Origin: Streptomyces acidiscabies
GTDB lineage: Bacteria; Actinomycetota; Actinomycetes; Streptomycetales; Streptomycetaceae
NCBI RefSeq assembly: GCF_020010905.1
Contig: NZ_JAGJBY010000002.1
Location: 2,542,001 to 2,606,000, forward strand
Length of the DNA stretch: 64,000 nucleotides
Direction: 5' to 3'
Shown: positions 9,669-18,912 of the stretch, one piece after another
How positions within the stretch are numbered: the first letter of the stretch is position 1
Layout of the letters: each line of letters starts with the position of its first letter
Notes under the pieces: generated by a model
Databases searched by the model: none
What the model saw: only the letters and a program-made list of their open reading frames with translations
Told to the model about the DNA's origin: nothing
Made by a program: the position numbers and the translations under genes

Positions 9669-10922
9669 ATGCCTACCGCCACCGACCTGCTCCGGACAGC
9701 GAAACGCCGGCTGAGACGCGCCAACGTGTGGACCATGGCCCGCCGGGGCGACCTCGTCGGCCAACTGATGCTGCACGAACGGCTCGACGACCCCTATCCG
9801 CTGTACGAGCAGATACGCGCCCGCGGCCCCCTCTACCGCAGCGGCCTCGGACTGCACGCCGTCACCTCCCACGACCTGTGCACCCGCGTGCTGCGCGACC
9901 CCGCCTTCGCCCGGCGCAACGAGGAACCCGAGCGCATGACCCCGCCCGGCGAACAAGGCCCGTCCGGGGACACCAACTTCCTCCAGGAGGAACTCTCCGA
10001 TCACATGCGGTGGCGGCGGCTGGTCGCACCCGCCTTCCGGCCCCGCAAGATCGGCGAGTACCGGCGCCGCACCGAGGAGGTCGCCCACCGGCTCCTGGAC
10101 GAGGCGCTCGCCAAGGACGAGTTCGACCTGGTCACCGACTTCGCCTCGCCCCTGCCCATCACCGTCATCAGCGAACTGCTGGGCCTGGCCGACGTGGACG
10201 TCGAACTCTTCGCCCACTACGGGCTGATCACCGGCAAGGCCATCGACGGCATCCGCTCCAACCGCCAGGCCAGGGAGTTCCGTACCGCCGTGCGCGAACT
10301 CGACGAACTGTTCGCCGCGCTGGTCCGCAGGCGCCGCGCCGAACCGGGCGACGACCTGGTCAGCGAACTCCTCAAGCCCGAGGGCGACCAGGCCCTCCCC
10401 GAGCGCGAGATCGTCGGCACCTGCCAGCTCCTGCTCACCGCGGGCTTCGAGACCACCACGAACCTGGTCTCCAACGCCGCCCTGCGGCTCATGGCCGACC
10501 CCGTCCAGTGGGAGAAGCTCGTCGCCGACCCCGCGCTGGCCCCGGCCGTCGCCGAGGAGTCGCTGCGCTACGACCCGCCGGTGCAGTACTCGATCCGCGT
10601 CGCCCGCGAGGAGTTCGAGGCCGCCGGCCGCACCCTGCCCCCGGACACGGTCCTGATGCTGGTCCTGGGCGGCGCCAACCGCGACCCCGACGTCTTCACC
10701 GACCCCCACCGCTTCGACATCACCCGGCCCGACGCCACCTCGCACCTGGCGTTCCTGAGCGGCGCCCACTACTGCGTGGGAGCCCCGCTCGCCCGCATGG
10801 AAGCCGACGTGGCGCTGAAGGTGCTGGCCGAACGCGCACCGGGCCTGCGCCCGGCCGGCCGGCCCGTACGCCGGCCCACCGCCGCCCTGCGCGGCCTGCT
10901 GCACCTGCCCGCCGCCGCCTGA
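9669..10922 (+). CDS. Cytochrome P450
   Basis: A 417-residue soluble bacterial P450. The heme-binding loop is FLSGAHYCVGAP, with the cysteine thiolate ligand near residue 369, and the I-helix oxygen-activation motif is TAGFETTTN. No membrane anchor is visible. GGGAG lies nine bases before the ATG. It sits 72 bases after NRPS-1 and 16 bases before the dioxygenase, so it is probably cotranscribed. P450s in NRPS clusters commonly hydroxylate an amino acid bound to a carrier domain, or oxidise the finished peptide; which applies here cannot be told. No ferredoxin or reductase gene lies beside it, so electrons must come from host proteins. Confidence 0.93.
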   Translation: MPTATDLLRTAKRRLRRANVWTMARRGDLVGQLMLHERLDDPYPLYEQIRARGPLYRSGLGLHAVTSHDLCTRVLRDPAFARRNEEPERMTPPGEQGPSGDTNFLQEELSDHMRWRRLVAPAFRPRKIGEYRRRTEEVAHRLLDEALAKDEFDLVTDFASPLPITVISELLGLADVDVELFAHYGLITGKAIDGIRSNRQAREFRTAVRELDELFAALVRRRRAEPGDDLVSELLKPEGDQALPEREIVGTCQLLLTAGFETTTNLVSNAALRLMADPVQWEKLVADPALAPAVAEESLRYDPPVQYSIRVAREEFEAAGRTLPPDTVLMLVLGGANRDPDVFTDPHRFDITRPDATSHLAFLSGAHYCVGAPLARMEADVALKVLAERAPGLRPAGRPVRRPTAALRGLLHLPAAA

Positions 10923-10938
10923 CGAAGGAACCATCACC

Positions 10939-11898
10939 ATGCCGACCGAACTCGCCCCGAACCGGATACCCGTCCGACGGATACCGCAGAACCTGTCCCT
11001 GGAACGGTCGGCCGACTGGCTCTCCGAACACCTCGACGACCTGCGCGACCTGCGCACCGAGCACGGCTCGGTCCTCCTGCGGGGCCTGCCCTTCGCCACC
11101 GCCGCCGAGTTCGCCCTGCTGCGCGACCGGATCATCGGCAGGCCCGCCGACTACGTGGAGAAGGCGACCCCGCGCAGCGCGTACGGACGCGGGGTGTTCA
11201 CCGCCACCGACGTGCCCGCCCGCCGCCGTATCCGGCTGCACAACGAGAACAGCTACGCGCTCAGCTACCCCGGCCTGCTCGTCTTCGCGTGCCTGACCGC
11301 GCCCGCCGTCGGCGGCGAGACCTTCCTCGGCGACGTACGCGCCATGGCCGGCCTGCTGCCCGAGGACCTGGTGGCACGCTTCCGCGAGCAGGGCTGGAAG
11401 CTGGTGCGCAACTACTGGGGCCACTTCGGGCTCACCTGGCAGGAGGCGTTCGGCACCGAGGACCGCGCCGAGGTGGAGCGGTACGCGCGCACGCAGCAGC
11501 TCACCACCGAGTGGCACGGCGACCGGCTCACCACCACGCAGGCCCGCTCCGCACTGATCCGGCACCCGCAGACCGGGGACACCTCCTGGTTCAACCACGT
11601 CGCGTTCTGGAGCGAGTGGAGCCTGGAGGAGTCCGTCCGCGAGTTCCTGCGCGGGGAATGCGGCGAGGACCTGCCCTTCCGCACGTTCTACGGCGACGGG
11701 GAGCCCGTCGGCCGACGGGAGATCGAGCTGATCAACGCCGCCTACGAACAGGTCAGGATGGCCGAACGCTGGCAGCGCGGCGACATCATGCTCGTCGACA
11801 ACCTCCGCGTCGCGCACGGCCGCGAACCCTTCCAGGGCGACCGCGAGGTCCTGGTCGCCATGGGCGACCCGGTGGAGCGCAAGGACTGCGAGCTGTGA
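10939..11898 (+). CDS. SyrP/TauD-type Fe(II)/2-oxoglutarate dioxygenase 1
   Basis: A 319-residue member of the TauD/SyrP family. Iron ligands are visible as His101-x-Glu103 (LHNEN) and a distal His293 (RVAHGRE) with a nearby Arg for 2-oxoglutarate. The acidic ligand is Glu, as in AsnO-like amino acid hydroxylases, rather than Asp. The family motif PAVGGETFLGDVRAM is present. SyrP-like enzymes beta-hydroxylate Asp on an NRPS carrier domain, which fits the Asp modules of NRPS-2. The substrate is inferred, not shown. GAAGG precedes the ATG, and the stop overlaps the next start (GTGA), so translation is coupled to the aminotransferase. Confidence 0.9.
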   Translation: MPTELAPNRIPVRRIPQNLSLERSADWLSEHLDDLRDLRTEHGSVLLRGLPFATAAEFALLRDRIIGRPADYVEKATPRSAYGRGVFTATDVPARRRIRLHNENSYALSYPGLLVFACLTAPAVGGETFLGDVRAMAGLLPEDLVARFREQGWKLVRNYWGHFGLTWQEAFGTEDRAEVERYARTQQLTTEWHGDRLTTTQARSALIRHPQTGDTSWFNHVAFWSEWSLEESVREFLRGECGEDLPFRTFYGDGEPVGRREIELINAAYEQVRMAERWQRGDIMLVDNLRVAHGREPFQGDREVLVAMGDPVERKDCEL

Positions 11899-13097
11899 CG
11901 GCCGGGCACCTGTCGCGCAGGACGGCCGGCCTCCCCCCGCTGGGCCTCGCCGCCCTCCTGCCCGCCGCCCGCGCGGGCGGCGCCACCGACCTCGCGCTCG
12001 GCATCCCCACCGGCGACCCGCCCCGCGCCGCCGTCGAGGCCGCCGCCGCCGCGCTCGCCTCCGGCGCCAACCAGTACACCGACCCGGCCGGACTCCTCGA
12101 CCTGCGGGTGGTGGTGGCCGACCGGCTCGCCGCCGAACGCGGGGTGGACGTGGACCCCGAGCGGGAACTCGTCATCAGCGCGGGCGCCACCGAAGGGCTG
12201 CTGGTCGCGCTCCTCGCGACGACGGACCCCGGCGACGAGGTGCTGATCCCGCAGCCGTTCTTCGAGAACCACCCCGGGGTCGTCGAACTCGCCGGCGCCG
12301 TACCGCGGTTCGTCACCCTCACCGGCCCCGACTGGCGCCTCACCGAGGAGGCGCTGGCCGCCGCCGTGACGCCCCGCACCCGCGCCGTCCTGCTCAACAA
12401 CCCCCACAACCCCACCGGCCGGGTCTTCGACGCGGCGGAGTTCGCGGCGCTCACCGCGGTCTGCGAACGCCACGGCCTGACCCTGATCACCGACGAGGTG
12501 TACGACCGCTTCACCTACGACGGCCGGCCCCACCACTCGCCGCTGGGTTCCGTACCCGCCCTGCGGGAACGCTCCGTCGTCGTGGGCAGCTTCTCCAAGA
12601 CCCGCAGGATGAGCGGCTGGCGGCTCGGCTACTGCGTCGCACCGCCGGAGATCACCGCCGGGCTGCGCAGCGTCCACGAGCGCACCACCCTCGGCACCCC
12701 GCACCCCCTCCAGCGGGGCGCGGTCGCGCTCGGCGCGCTGGACGACCGCGATGTGGACGCGGCCCGCGCCGAGTTCCAGGAGCGCCGCGACCTGGTGTGC
12801 GCCGCACTGCGCCGGGCCGGGTTCACCGTGCACACCCCCGAGGGGGGCTGGTTCCTCCTCGCCGAAACGGCCGGCCTCGGCCGGGCGTCGTCCGACCTCG
12901 CCCGCGAACTCGTCACCCACGCGAAGGTGCTCGTCGCCCCGGGCGGGTCCTTCTTCGCCGACCCGGCCGCCGGTGACGACTGGGTCAGGATCGCGCTCGT
13001 CCGCGACCGCGCGCAGCTCGCCGCGGCACTCGACCGGGTGGCCGGGTACCTCTCGGGTGCGCCGCTCGCCGTGAGCAGCCCCGTCGTGAGCACATGA
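11895..13097 (+). CDS. PLP-dependent class I/II aminotransferase
   Basis: A 400-residue fold-type I aminotransferase with a GTG start overlapping the dioxygenase stop. Visible motifs are NNPHNPTGR (substrate/PLP Asn), DEVYDRFTYDG, the PLP lysine in GSFSKTRRMSGWR (about Lys235), and a C-terminal VRIALV segment containing the carboxylate-binding Arg. The length is normal for the family. Its position between a dioxygenase and an exporter suggests it makes or recycles a non-standard amino acid for the NRPS, but the sequence does not tell which. It could also be an arginine- or aspartate-type enzyme working on a hydroxylated intermediate. The stop overlaps the ABC gene (ATGA). Confidence 0.88.
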   Translation: MTAGHLSRRTAGLPPLGLAALLPAARAGGATDLALGIPTGDPPRAAVEAAAAALASGANQYTDPAGLLDLRVVVADRLAAERGVDVDPERELVISAGATEGLLVALLATTDPGDEVLIPQPFFENHPGVVELAGAVPRFVTLTGPDWRLTEEALAAAVTPRTRAVLLNNPHNPTGRVFDAAEFAALTAVCERHGLTLITDEVYDRFTYDGRPHHSPLGSVPALRERSVVVGSFSKTRRMSGWRLGYCVAPPEITAGLRSVHERTTLGTPHPLQRGAVALGALDDRDVDAARAEFQERRDLVCAALRRAGFTVHTPEGGWFLLAETAGLGRASSDLARELVTHAKVLVAPGGSFFADPAAGDDWVRIALVRDRAQLAAALDRVAGYLSGAPLAVSSPVVST

Positions 13098-15022
13098 GGA
13101 GAACCGTGGACGGCAAGCCGGTGCGGCGCAGTACGTCGCTGATAGGCACCGACAACTTCCAGACGCCGACCTGGGCGACCCCCGGGGAGAGCATCGCCGA
13201 GCGGGGCGTCGCCGCCACCCTGCGGGCCGTACCGTCGGCGGTCGCGGTCATCGTCGCCCTCGCCTGGCGCGCCTCGCGCCCCCTCACCCTGGTGGTCGCG
13301 CTCACCCAGCTCCTGGCCGGCGGCGCGGCGGCGTTCGGCCTGATCGCCACCGCCAATGTGCTGACGGTCCTGCTGGCCGAAGGGCCCACACCGGACCGGG
13401 TGATGGACTCGCTGCCCGCGGTCCTCGCCGTGGTGGGCTCCTACGCCCTGCGCGGTCTGATGGAGAGCGTCGCGACGGTCCTCCAGGGGCGGCTGCGGCC
13501 CCGGATCATGGCAGCCGCGCAGGACGCCATGGACAGCGCCGTCGTCGCCGTCGAGCTGAAGGCGTTCGACGACCCCAGCTTCCGCGAGCTGGTCCGCCAG
13601 GGCGTCCAGCGCGGCATGCCCTCGATCGACCAGAGCATCCGCCTCCTCGCGGAAGTGCTGCGCTCCCTGGTGTCGATGCTCGCCGCACTCGTCGCCACCG
13701 CCCTGCTGAGCGTGTGGCTGCTGCCCGTCATGCTCCTCGCCGCGCTGGCGGAGATCTGGACCGCGACGCAGATCGGCAAGCTCGACTTCCTCAGCTTCCT
13801 CGACAACGCCACCCGCCAGCTGCGCATCGGCGTCGTCCAGGACCTGATCGTGAAACGGGAGGTGGCCGCCGAGGTCCGCGCCTACCGCCTCCAGGAGCCG
13901 CTGATGGCCGAGCACCGGCGCGTCGCGCACGTCCTGACGGGCGAGGCCGTGGCGCTGGAGACGAAGAAGGGCGCCGTCCAGCTGATCGGTCGCACCATGA
14001 CCGGCTTCAGCACCGGCCTCGCCTACGTCCTGCTGGGCTACCTGCTCTACGACGGCATCATGCCGCTGGCCCTGGCCGGTACGGCGGTCGTCGCGATGCG
14101 CAACGCGAACCTGGGACTCGCGGTCACGATGAGGTCCGTCAACCGGATCTACGAGCTGTCGCACTACCTCCAGCTCTACCGCGAACTCCTCACCGACGCG
14201 GCGTCCCGCCGCCGCCCGCCCGCCGTCGCCGAGGCCCCCCACGACCCCGCCCGTATCCACCTGGACGACGTGGAGTTCAGCTACCCCGGCAGCCCCGCGC
14301 CCGCGCTGCACGGCATCGAGCTGACCATCGGCCGGGGCGAGGTGGTGGCCCTGGTCGGCGAGAACGGGTCCGGGAAGACCACCCTCAGCAAGGTCATCAC
14401 CGGCCTGTACCGGCCCACCTCGGGCACCGTGCGCTGGGACGGCGTCGACATCGCGGTGGCGACCGAGGAGTCGCTCTTCGGCCAGGTCGCCCTGATCTCC
14501 CAGGAGCCGGCCCGCTGGCCCATGACCGCCGAGACGAACGTCCGCATCGGCCGCCTGGAGGACGCGGACGAGTCGGATGAGCGCTGGCGGGAGGCGGCGG
14601 CGTCCTCGGGCATCGGCGAGGTGCTGGGCTCCCTGCCCGACGGCCCGCAGACCGTCCTGTCCAAGGAGTTCGTCGGCGGACGCGACCTGTCCGGCGGACA
14701 GTGGCAGCGCGTCGGGGTCGCCCGCGGCGTCTACCGCGACGCCGCCGTCCTCGTCGCCGACGAACCCACCGCCGCCCTCGACGCCAAGGCCGAGGCCGTC
14801 GTCTTCGAGGGGCTGCGCCGGGCCAGCGCCCTGCGCGAGGGCGGCTCCCGCACCACGATCCTGGTCACCCACCGGCTGGTGAACGTCCGCCGCGCGGACC
14901 GCATCATCGTGATGCACCAGGGGCGGATCGAGGAGCAGGGCACGCACGCCGAACTCATGGACCTGGGCGGCCGGTACGCCGAGATGTACGCGCTCCAGGC
15001 CGAGGCGTACGCGGAGGTGTGA
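13094..15022 (+). CDS. ABC exporter, fused membrane and ATPase domains
   Basis: A 642-residue half-transporter. The N-terminal part (about residues 55-350) holds the hydrophobic helices and residues 375-640 form the nucleotide-binding domain: Walker A GENGSGKTT, signature LSGGQWQR, Walker B VLVADEPTAALD and switch VTHRL. Two starts are possible. ATG 13094 overlaps the previous stop; GTG 13106 follows AGGAGA by only three bases. It would work as a homodimer in the cytoplasmic membrane. As the last gene of the NRPS-1 run it is probably the peptide exporter or self-resistance pump. Confidence 0.92.
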   Translation: MRRTVDGKPVRRSTSLIGTDNFQTPTWATPGESIAERGVAATLRAVPSAVAVIVALAWRASRPLTLVVALTQLLAGGAAAFGLIATANVLTVLLAEGPTPDRVMDSLPAVLAVVGSYALRGLMESVATVLQGRLRPRIMAAAQDAMDSAVVAVELKAFDDPSFRELVRQGVQRGMPSIDQSIRLLAEVLRSLVSMLAALVATALLSVWLLPVMLLAALAEIWTATQIGKLDFLSFLDNATRQLRIGVVQDLIVKREVAAEVRAYRLQEPLMAEHRRVAHVLTGEAVALETKKGAVQLIGRTMTGFSTGLAYVLLGYLLYDGIMPLALAGTAVVAMRNANLGLAVTMRSVNRIYELSHYLQLYRELLTDAASRRRPPAVAEAPHDPARIHLDDVEFSYPGSPAPALHGIELTIGRGEVVALVGENGSGKTTLSKVITGLYRPTSGTVRWDGVDIAVATEESLFGQVALISQEPARWPMTAETNVRIGRLEDADESDERWREAAASSGIGEVLGSLPDGPQTVLSKEFVGGRDLSGGQWQRVGVARGVYRDAAVLVADEPTAALDAKAEAVVFEGLRRASALREGGSRTTILVTHRLVNVRRADRIIVMHQGRIEEQGTHAELMDLGGRYAEMYALQAEAYAEV

Positions 15023-15053
15023 GGGCCTTCGCCCGGTGGAGGCGGCCCGCGCG

Positions 15054-15737
15054 CTACTTGCGCCTGACCACGCCCGCCTCGTGCGCGGCGATGGCCGCCT
15101 CCACCCGGTTGCGCACCCCGAGCTTGCTGAGGATGGCGCTCACATGCGCCTTGACCGTGCCCTCCACCAGATACAGCCGCGCGCCGATCTCGGCGTTGGA
15201 CAGCCCGGCCCCCAGGAGCGCCAGCACGTCGCGCTCCCGCTCCGTGAGCCGCTCCACGGCGCGGCTCGGCGGCGCCTCGTTCGCCATCCGGCCGGCCCGC
15301 AGCCCGCTGATCACCCGGGCGGCCACGTTCGGGGAGAGGTAGGCGCCCCCCGCGGCCACCGCCAGCACGCCGTTGAGCAGCTCGCGCGGGTCGTCCGCCT
15401 TCAGCAGGAACCCGCTGGCGCCGTCGTGCAGCGCGCGGGCGATGAACTCGTCCTCCCCGAACGTCGTCAGCATGATCACCGCCGCGCCGGGGCGGTCGGC
15501 GTACATCTGCGCGGCGGCGGCCAGGCCGTCGAGCCGGGGCATCTGGATGTCCAGCAGGGCCACGTCGGGGCGGTGCTCGCGGGCCAGTTCGACGGCCGTC
15601 TGCCCGTCGGCCGCCTCGGCGACCACCTCCATCCCCGGGTGTCTCGCCAGGATCGCGCGTACTCCTGAACGGATCATCGCTTCGTCGTCGGCGAGGAGGA
15701 TCCGCACCGGAGGTTTGTCTTGAGGCGTCTCGTGCAC
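15054..15737 (-). CDS. NarL/LuxR-family two-component response regulator
   Basis: 227 residues. The receiver domain (12-130) has acidic pocket DDE, phospho-acceptor Asp63 in LLDIQMP, Thr in LTTFGEDEF and Lys in FLLKADD. The C-terminal LuxR helix-turn-helix is LTERERDVLALLGAGLSNAE onward. No histidine kinase is adjacent; the only one in the window lies 32 kb away at 47633-49267 and is a plausible partner. The GTG start at 15737 has no evident ribosome site. A good -10 (TAGGGT, minus strand, 15749-15744) lies seven bases ahead of it, so the message may be leaderless. It probably controls the divergent ABC genes and itself. Confidence 0.93.
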   Translation of the reverse strand: MHETPQDKPPVRILLADDEAMIRSGVRAILARHPGMEVVAEAADGQTAVELAREHRPDVALLDIQMPRLDGLAAAAQMYADRPGAAVIMLTTFGEDEFIARALHDGASGFLLKADDPRELLNGVLAVAAGGAYLSPNVAARVISGLRAGRMANEAPPSRAVERLTERERDVLALLGAGLSNAEIGARLYLVEGTVKAHVSAILSKLGVRNRVEAAIAAHEAGVVRRK

Positions 15738-15743
15738 GGTTCG

Positions 15744-15749
15744 ACCCTA
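15744..15749 (-). promoter_or_regulatory. -10 box TAGGGT of the response regulator gene (predicted leaderless)
   Basis: On the minus strand TAGGGT fits the Streptomyces TAgrrT -10 consensus and places the transcript start at about the GTG codon (15737). The -35 region falls in the neighbouring dyad, as expected for a regulated promoter. Confidence 0.5.
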
Positions 15750-15764
15750 GTACCGAGGACGCGC

Positions 15765-15795
15765 GCCAACCCCTGACGAAAGTAGGGGTGTTGGC
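15765..15795. promoter_or_regulatory. Dyad operator candidate between response regulator and ABC genes
   Basis: Arms GCCAACCCCT and AGGGG(T)GTTGGC flank the core GACGAAAGT. The core with its inner arms, CCCTGACGAAAGTAGGGG, recurs with one mismatch at 53834-53850. The centre lies about 42 bases ahead of the predicted response-regulator start and about 67 ahead of the predicted ABC-operon start (-10 TAGTGT at 15834-15839). Both distances are usual for activator sites. That the NarL-type regulator binds here is inference. Confidence 0.55.
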
Positions 15796-15872
15796 CCTGG
15801 CGAACGATCGATGTGCGGGATCCCCCGGCTTCCTAGTGTTGAAGCAGTTCGCACCAGCCGAAGGGACAACCT

Positions 15873-16838
15873 GTGATCACCCTGCGAGGTCTGACCAAGC
15901 GTTATGGCGAGACCGTCGCCGTGGACGGCCTGACCCTGGACATCAAGGAAGGCCAGGTGACCGGCTTCCTGGGGCCCAACGGCGCCGGTAAGTCGACCAC
16001 GATGCGCATGATCCTCGGCCTGGACCACCCGTCCGAGGGCGAGGCGCTCATCGACGGCAAGCCGTACTCCTCGATGCGCCACCCGATCCGCGAGGTCGGC
16101 GCGCTCCTCGACGCCAAGGCGCTGCACCCGGCCCGCTCCGCGCGCAGCCACCTGGTGGCCCAGGCCCGCAGCAACGGCATTCCGCTGCGCCGGGTGGACG
16201 AGGTGCTGGAGACGGTCGGCCTGACGAAGGTGGCGCGGCGCAGGGCCGGGGCGTTCTCCCTCGGCATGTACCAGCGGCTGGGTGTGGCGGGCGCGCTGCT
16301 CGGCGACCCGAAGGTGCTCATCTTCGACGAGCCGGTCAACGGCCTCGACCCCGACGGGGTGCGCTGGGTGCGCGAACTCGTGCGGTCGCTGGCCGCGGAG
16401 GGCCGGACGGTCTTCCTGTCCAGCCACCTGATGAGCGAGATGCAGCTGACCGCCGACCAACTGGTCATCATCGGACGGGGCAAGCTCCTGGCCGACACCC
16501 CGATGGCCGACCTGCTGGCCAACAGCTCGCTGGCGTCGGTGCGGGTGCGCGTGCCGGACCCGCAGGACCTGCGGACCCTGGTCGACCACCTCCTCAAGGA
16601 CGGCGACACGGACGTGCAGTCGCCCGAGGCCGACGAGATCGTGGTCAAGGGCCGCAGCGTCGAGCAGGTCGGCGACCTGGCCCACGGGCTGGGGGTGCGC
16701 CTGCACGAACTGCGGGCCGTCTCCGCCTCGCTGGAGCAGGCGTACATGGAACTGACCGCGCAGAGCGTGGAGTACGGAACGGGCAACACCGTGTTCGAGG
16801 GCACGGAGCCCCGGGAGATGCAGGGAGCGGGAGCATGA
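15873..16838 (+). CDS. ABC transporter ATP-binding protein (DrrA-like)
   Basis: 321 residues starting at GTG, with AAGGGA upstream. Walker A GPNGAGKST, signature SLGMYQR (a variant of LSGGQ), Walker B LIFDEPVNGLDPDG and switch LSSHLMSE identify an ABC-2 type export ATPase. The C-terminal 90 residues are the usual DrrA-type extension. It overlaps the permease gene by ATGA, forming a two-gene transporter like the daunorubicin and bacitracin resistance pumps. With the dyad and response regulator upstream it looks like an inducible self-protection pump. Confidence 0.92.
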   Translation: MITLRGLTKRYGETVAVDGLTLDIKEGQVTGFLGPNGAGKSTTMRMILGLDHPSEGEALIDGKPYSSMRHPIREVGALLDAKALHPARSARSHLVAQARSNGIPLRRVDEVLETVGLTKVARRRAGAFSLGMYQRLGVAGALLGDPKVLIFDEPVNGLDPDGVRWVRELVRSLAAEGRTVFLSSHLMSEMQLTADQLVIIGRGKLLADTPMADLLANSSLASVRVRVPDPQDLRTLVDHLLKDGDTDVQSPEADEIVVKGRSVEQVGDLAHGLGVRLHELRAVSASLEQAYMELTAQSVEYGTGNTVFEGTEPREMQGAGA

Positions 16839-17641
16839 GCGCCGTAACGACCAGGGCCGGCGAGGACCGCCGCGACCGTATGGACTCCGGGCACACCGGG
16901 GGCGGATTCCCCGGCGCGTTCGCCTCGGAGTGGACCAAGCTGTGGTCCATCCGCACGCCGTACGTCTGCCTGCTGATCGGCCTGATCGTGACGGGGATCT
17001 TCACCTTCTACTACGGGTCGATCGCCCGGATCAACGACAAGCCGATCCAGCCCGTCGGCAACGCCTCGGTGTCGTCGGCCATCCTCACCCAGTTCGCCCT
17101 GGTGGTGCTGGCGATGACGATGGTGACGAGCGAGTACTCGACGAGCAGCGTGCGCACCTCGCTGCTGTGGGTGCCGGTCAGGCACCGCGTGCAGCTGGCC
17201 AAGGCGCTGCTGGGCGCCCTGGTGGGCTTCGTCACCGGAGTCCTGTTCGCCCTGCTGGGCGACGCCCTGGCCTGGTGGTCCTTCCGCGGGTACGCCACCT
17301 TCGACCTGTCGAAGGTGCTGTACCAGGCCGTCGCCATGGGCATCTACTTCGCCCTGATCTGTGTGATGACGGTGGGGGCGTCGTTCGCCCTGCGGACCGC
17401 GGCCGGCGCCGTCTCCGTGATCTTCTTCGTGGTCTCCGCCCTGCCCAGCATGCTCGTCGGACTGGGCGGCCCGGTGCTGCTGGCCATCAACGACTACATG
17501 CCGCAGTCCGCGGGCGGTCACTTCATGCTGAACGACGGCGACGCTCCCTACCCGAACGCGGTGAGCCTGCTGGTCGTCCTGGCGTGGGCCGTCGCCGCCC
17601 ATGTGGCCGGCGTCTACGTCCTGCGCCGCCGGGACGCCTGA
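16835..17641 (+). CDS. ABC-2 type transporter permease
   Basis: 268 residues with six hydrophobic segments, among them YVCLLIGLIVTGIFTFYY, ALVVLAMTMVTSEY, ALVGFVTGVLFALLG, FALICVMTVGASFAL, VIFFVVSALPSMLVG and LLVVLAWAVAAHVAG. The TSEYSTSSVRTSLLWVP stretch is characteristic of ABC-2 permeases. Translation is coupled to the ATPase gene and a strong hairpin ends the operon. It should form the membrane channel of the pump. Confidence 0.9.
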   Translation: MSAVTTRAGEDRRDRMDSGHTGGGFPGAFASEWTKLWSIRTPYVCLLIGLIVTGIFTFYYGSIARINDKPIQPVGNASVSSAILTQFALVVLAMTMVTSEYSTSSVRTSLLWVPVRHRVQLAKALLGALVGFVTGVLFALLGDALAWWSFRGYATFDLSKVLYQAVAMGIYFALICVMTVGASFALRTAAGAVSVIFFVVSALPSMLVGLGGPVLLAINDYMPQSAGGHFMLNDGDAPYPNAVSLLVVLAWAVAAHVAGVYVLRRRDA

Positions 17642-17943
17642 CCGGCGGCCCCCCTCAAGCCCCGGTGCCCGGCACGCCTGAATCCCCCGCAGGCGTGACC
17701 GGGCACCGGCCTGTGTGCGCTGTTTCGGGTGCTGACGAAGTAGTTGATGGTCTGAAGACTTCTACGTCAACCTGTGTATAGAGTGCTTAGCTGATGCGTA
17801 GGGGGCACGTCGGAGGGTGCCCCGCGGCAACGGGGGAACTGCTACCGGCGTCATCCCTCTGTTGGCCGGCACAGTGCATTGTTCGCAGCGGCTTGTGCCC
17901 GTATCGGCTGTCCAGCGGAGCGGGCTCGAACAGGGGGAGCCAC
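17642..17943. other. Intergenic region between ABC permease and regulator
   Basis: 302 bases holding the terminator in its first 70 bases, then a less GC-rich stretch (about 17730-17800) with a possible -10 (TATAGA, 17777-17782) but no well-spaced -35. The regulator's promoter is probably here. No further gene is supported. Confidence 0.4.
17662..17709 (+). terminator. Intrinsic terminator after the ABC-2 operon
   Basis: CCGGTGCCCGG (17662-17672) pairs with CCGGGCACCGG (17699-17709), and CACGCCTG (17673-17680) with CAGGCGTG (17690-17697), around a nine-base loop. This gives a 19-bp stem with a single bulge. Confidence 0.8.
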
Positions 17944-18888
17944 ATGCAAAGTGTGCATTTCACGATGGACGACTTAGTACAGCTCAAGGTCCTGCCCACG
18001 GTGGGGCCCGTCGCCGAGGCCGTGTTCGCCGTCGATCTCTTGCGGCGCGGCGGCGGCGGAGCCGCCTTCTCCCGCTGGCGGGAGGCGGTGAGCCTGCGGA
18101 TGCGCCGCACGCCACCGGCTCCGGTCGTCCCGCGGCAGGCCGGACCACCGGCCGCGGGTCAGGGCAACGGCGGCACCTGGCTGTTCGACCTGCTGGCGCA
18201 GGAGACGGCACAGCGCGAGGCGGCGGAAGGCCCACCACCTGACCCAGTGGTGCGCCGGATGCTCGACCTGGGCGTCAGCCCCTACTGGGGCAAGGCGCGG
18301 GCCTACCTCCAGATGGACCGCGAAGCCCGGTGCCGCATGATGGCGAGCGGCGGCATCGAGACCATGTTCAGCAACCTGCACACGTGGGTCGGCTGGCTGC
18401 CACCGGTCCTGACGATCGCCTCAGGACGCGGCGAGGAGATCCACCTCAACGGCAGGGGCCTGAACGTCGTGCCGTCCCTGTTCATCGACCGGCCGAGGAT
18501 CTTCACCGGCCGCCGCGACGAACAGCGCACGCCCGTCCTGGTCTATCCGACGTCCCTGGACACCACCGGGGCCAACGCGCTGTGGGACGCGGCCGGGGCC
18601 GACGCCCGCGCTCTCGCCGCGCTGGTCGGCCGTACGAGGGCCCGGGTGCTGGAGGCGCTGGCGGAGACCTGCAACACCAGCGAACTGGGCCGAAGACTCG
18701 GCATCTCGCCCGCTGCGGCGAGCCAGCACGCCACGGTGCTGCGCAGTGCGGGACTGGTCACCAGCCGCAGGCGCTTCAACACGATGGTGCACTCGCTCAC
18801 TCCACTGGGCTCCGCCCTGGTGACCGTGGGCAGCCCCGTACCGAAGCCGTTCCAGGACCAGGCCCTGGCCCTGAGCGCAGCTCAGTGA
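17944..18888 (+). CDS. ArsR-type winged-helix transcriptional regulator
   Basis: 314 residues, starting at an ATG six bases after GGGGGAG. The C-terminal 75 residues form a winged helix-turn-helix of the ArsR type: VLEALAETCNTSELGRRLGI, then SPAAASQHATVLRSAGLV, where the recognition helix is expected. The first 230 residues match a long N-terminal domain common in Streptomyces ArsR-like regulators; it may bind a ligand, but I see no metal-binding cysteine cluster. It lies inside the cluster and points toward the MbtH/NRPS genes, so a role in controlling the cluster is likely but unproven. Confidence 0.8.
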   Translation: MQSVHFTMDDLVQLKVLPTVGPVAEAVFAVDLLRRGGGGAAFSRWREAVSLRMRRTPPAPVVPRQAGPPAAGQGNGGTWLFDLLAQETAQREAAEGPPPDPVVRRMLDLGVSPYWGKARAYLQMDREARCRMMASGGIETMFSNLHTWVGWLPPVLTIASGRGEEIHLNGRGLNVVPSLFIDRPRIFTGRRDEQRTPVLVYPTSLDTTGANALWDAAGADARALAALVGRTRARVLEALAETCNTSELGRRLGISPAAASQHATVLRSAGLVTSRRRFNTMVHSLTPLGSALVTVGSPVPKPFQDQALALSAAQ

Positions 18889-18912
18889 CGGCTCGGTGAC
18901 AACTCAGTGACC

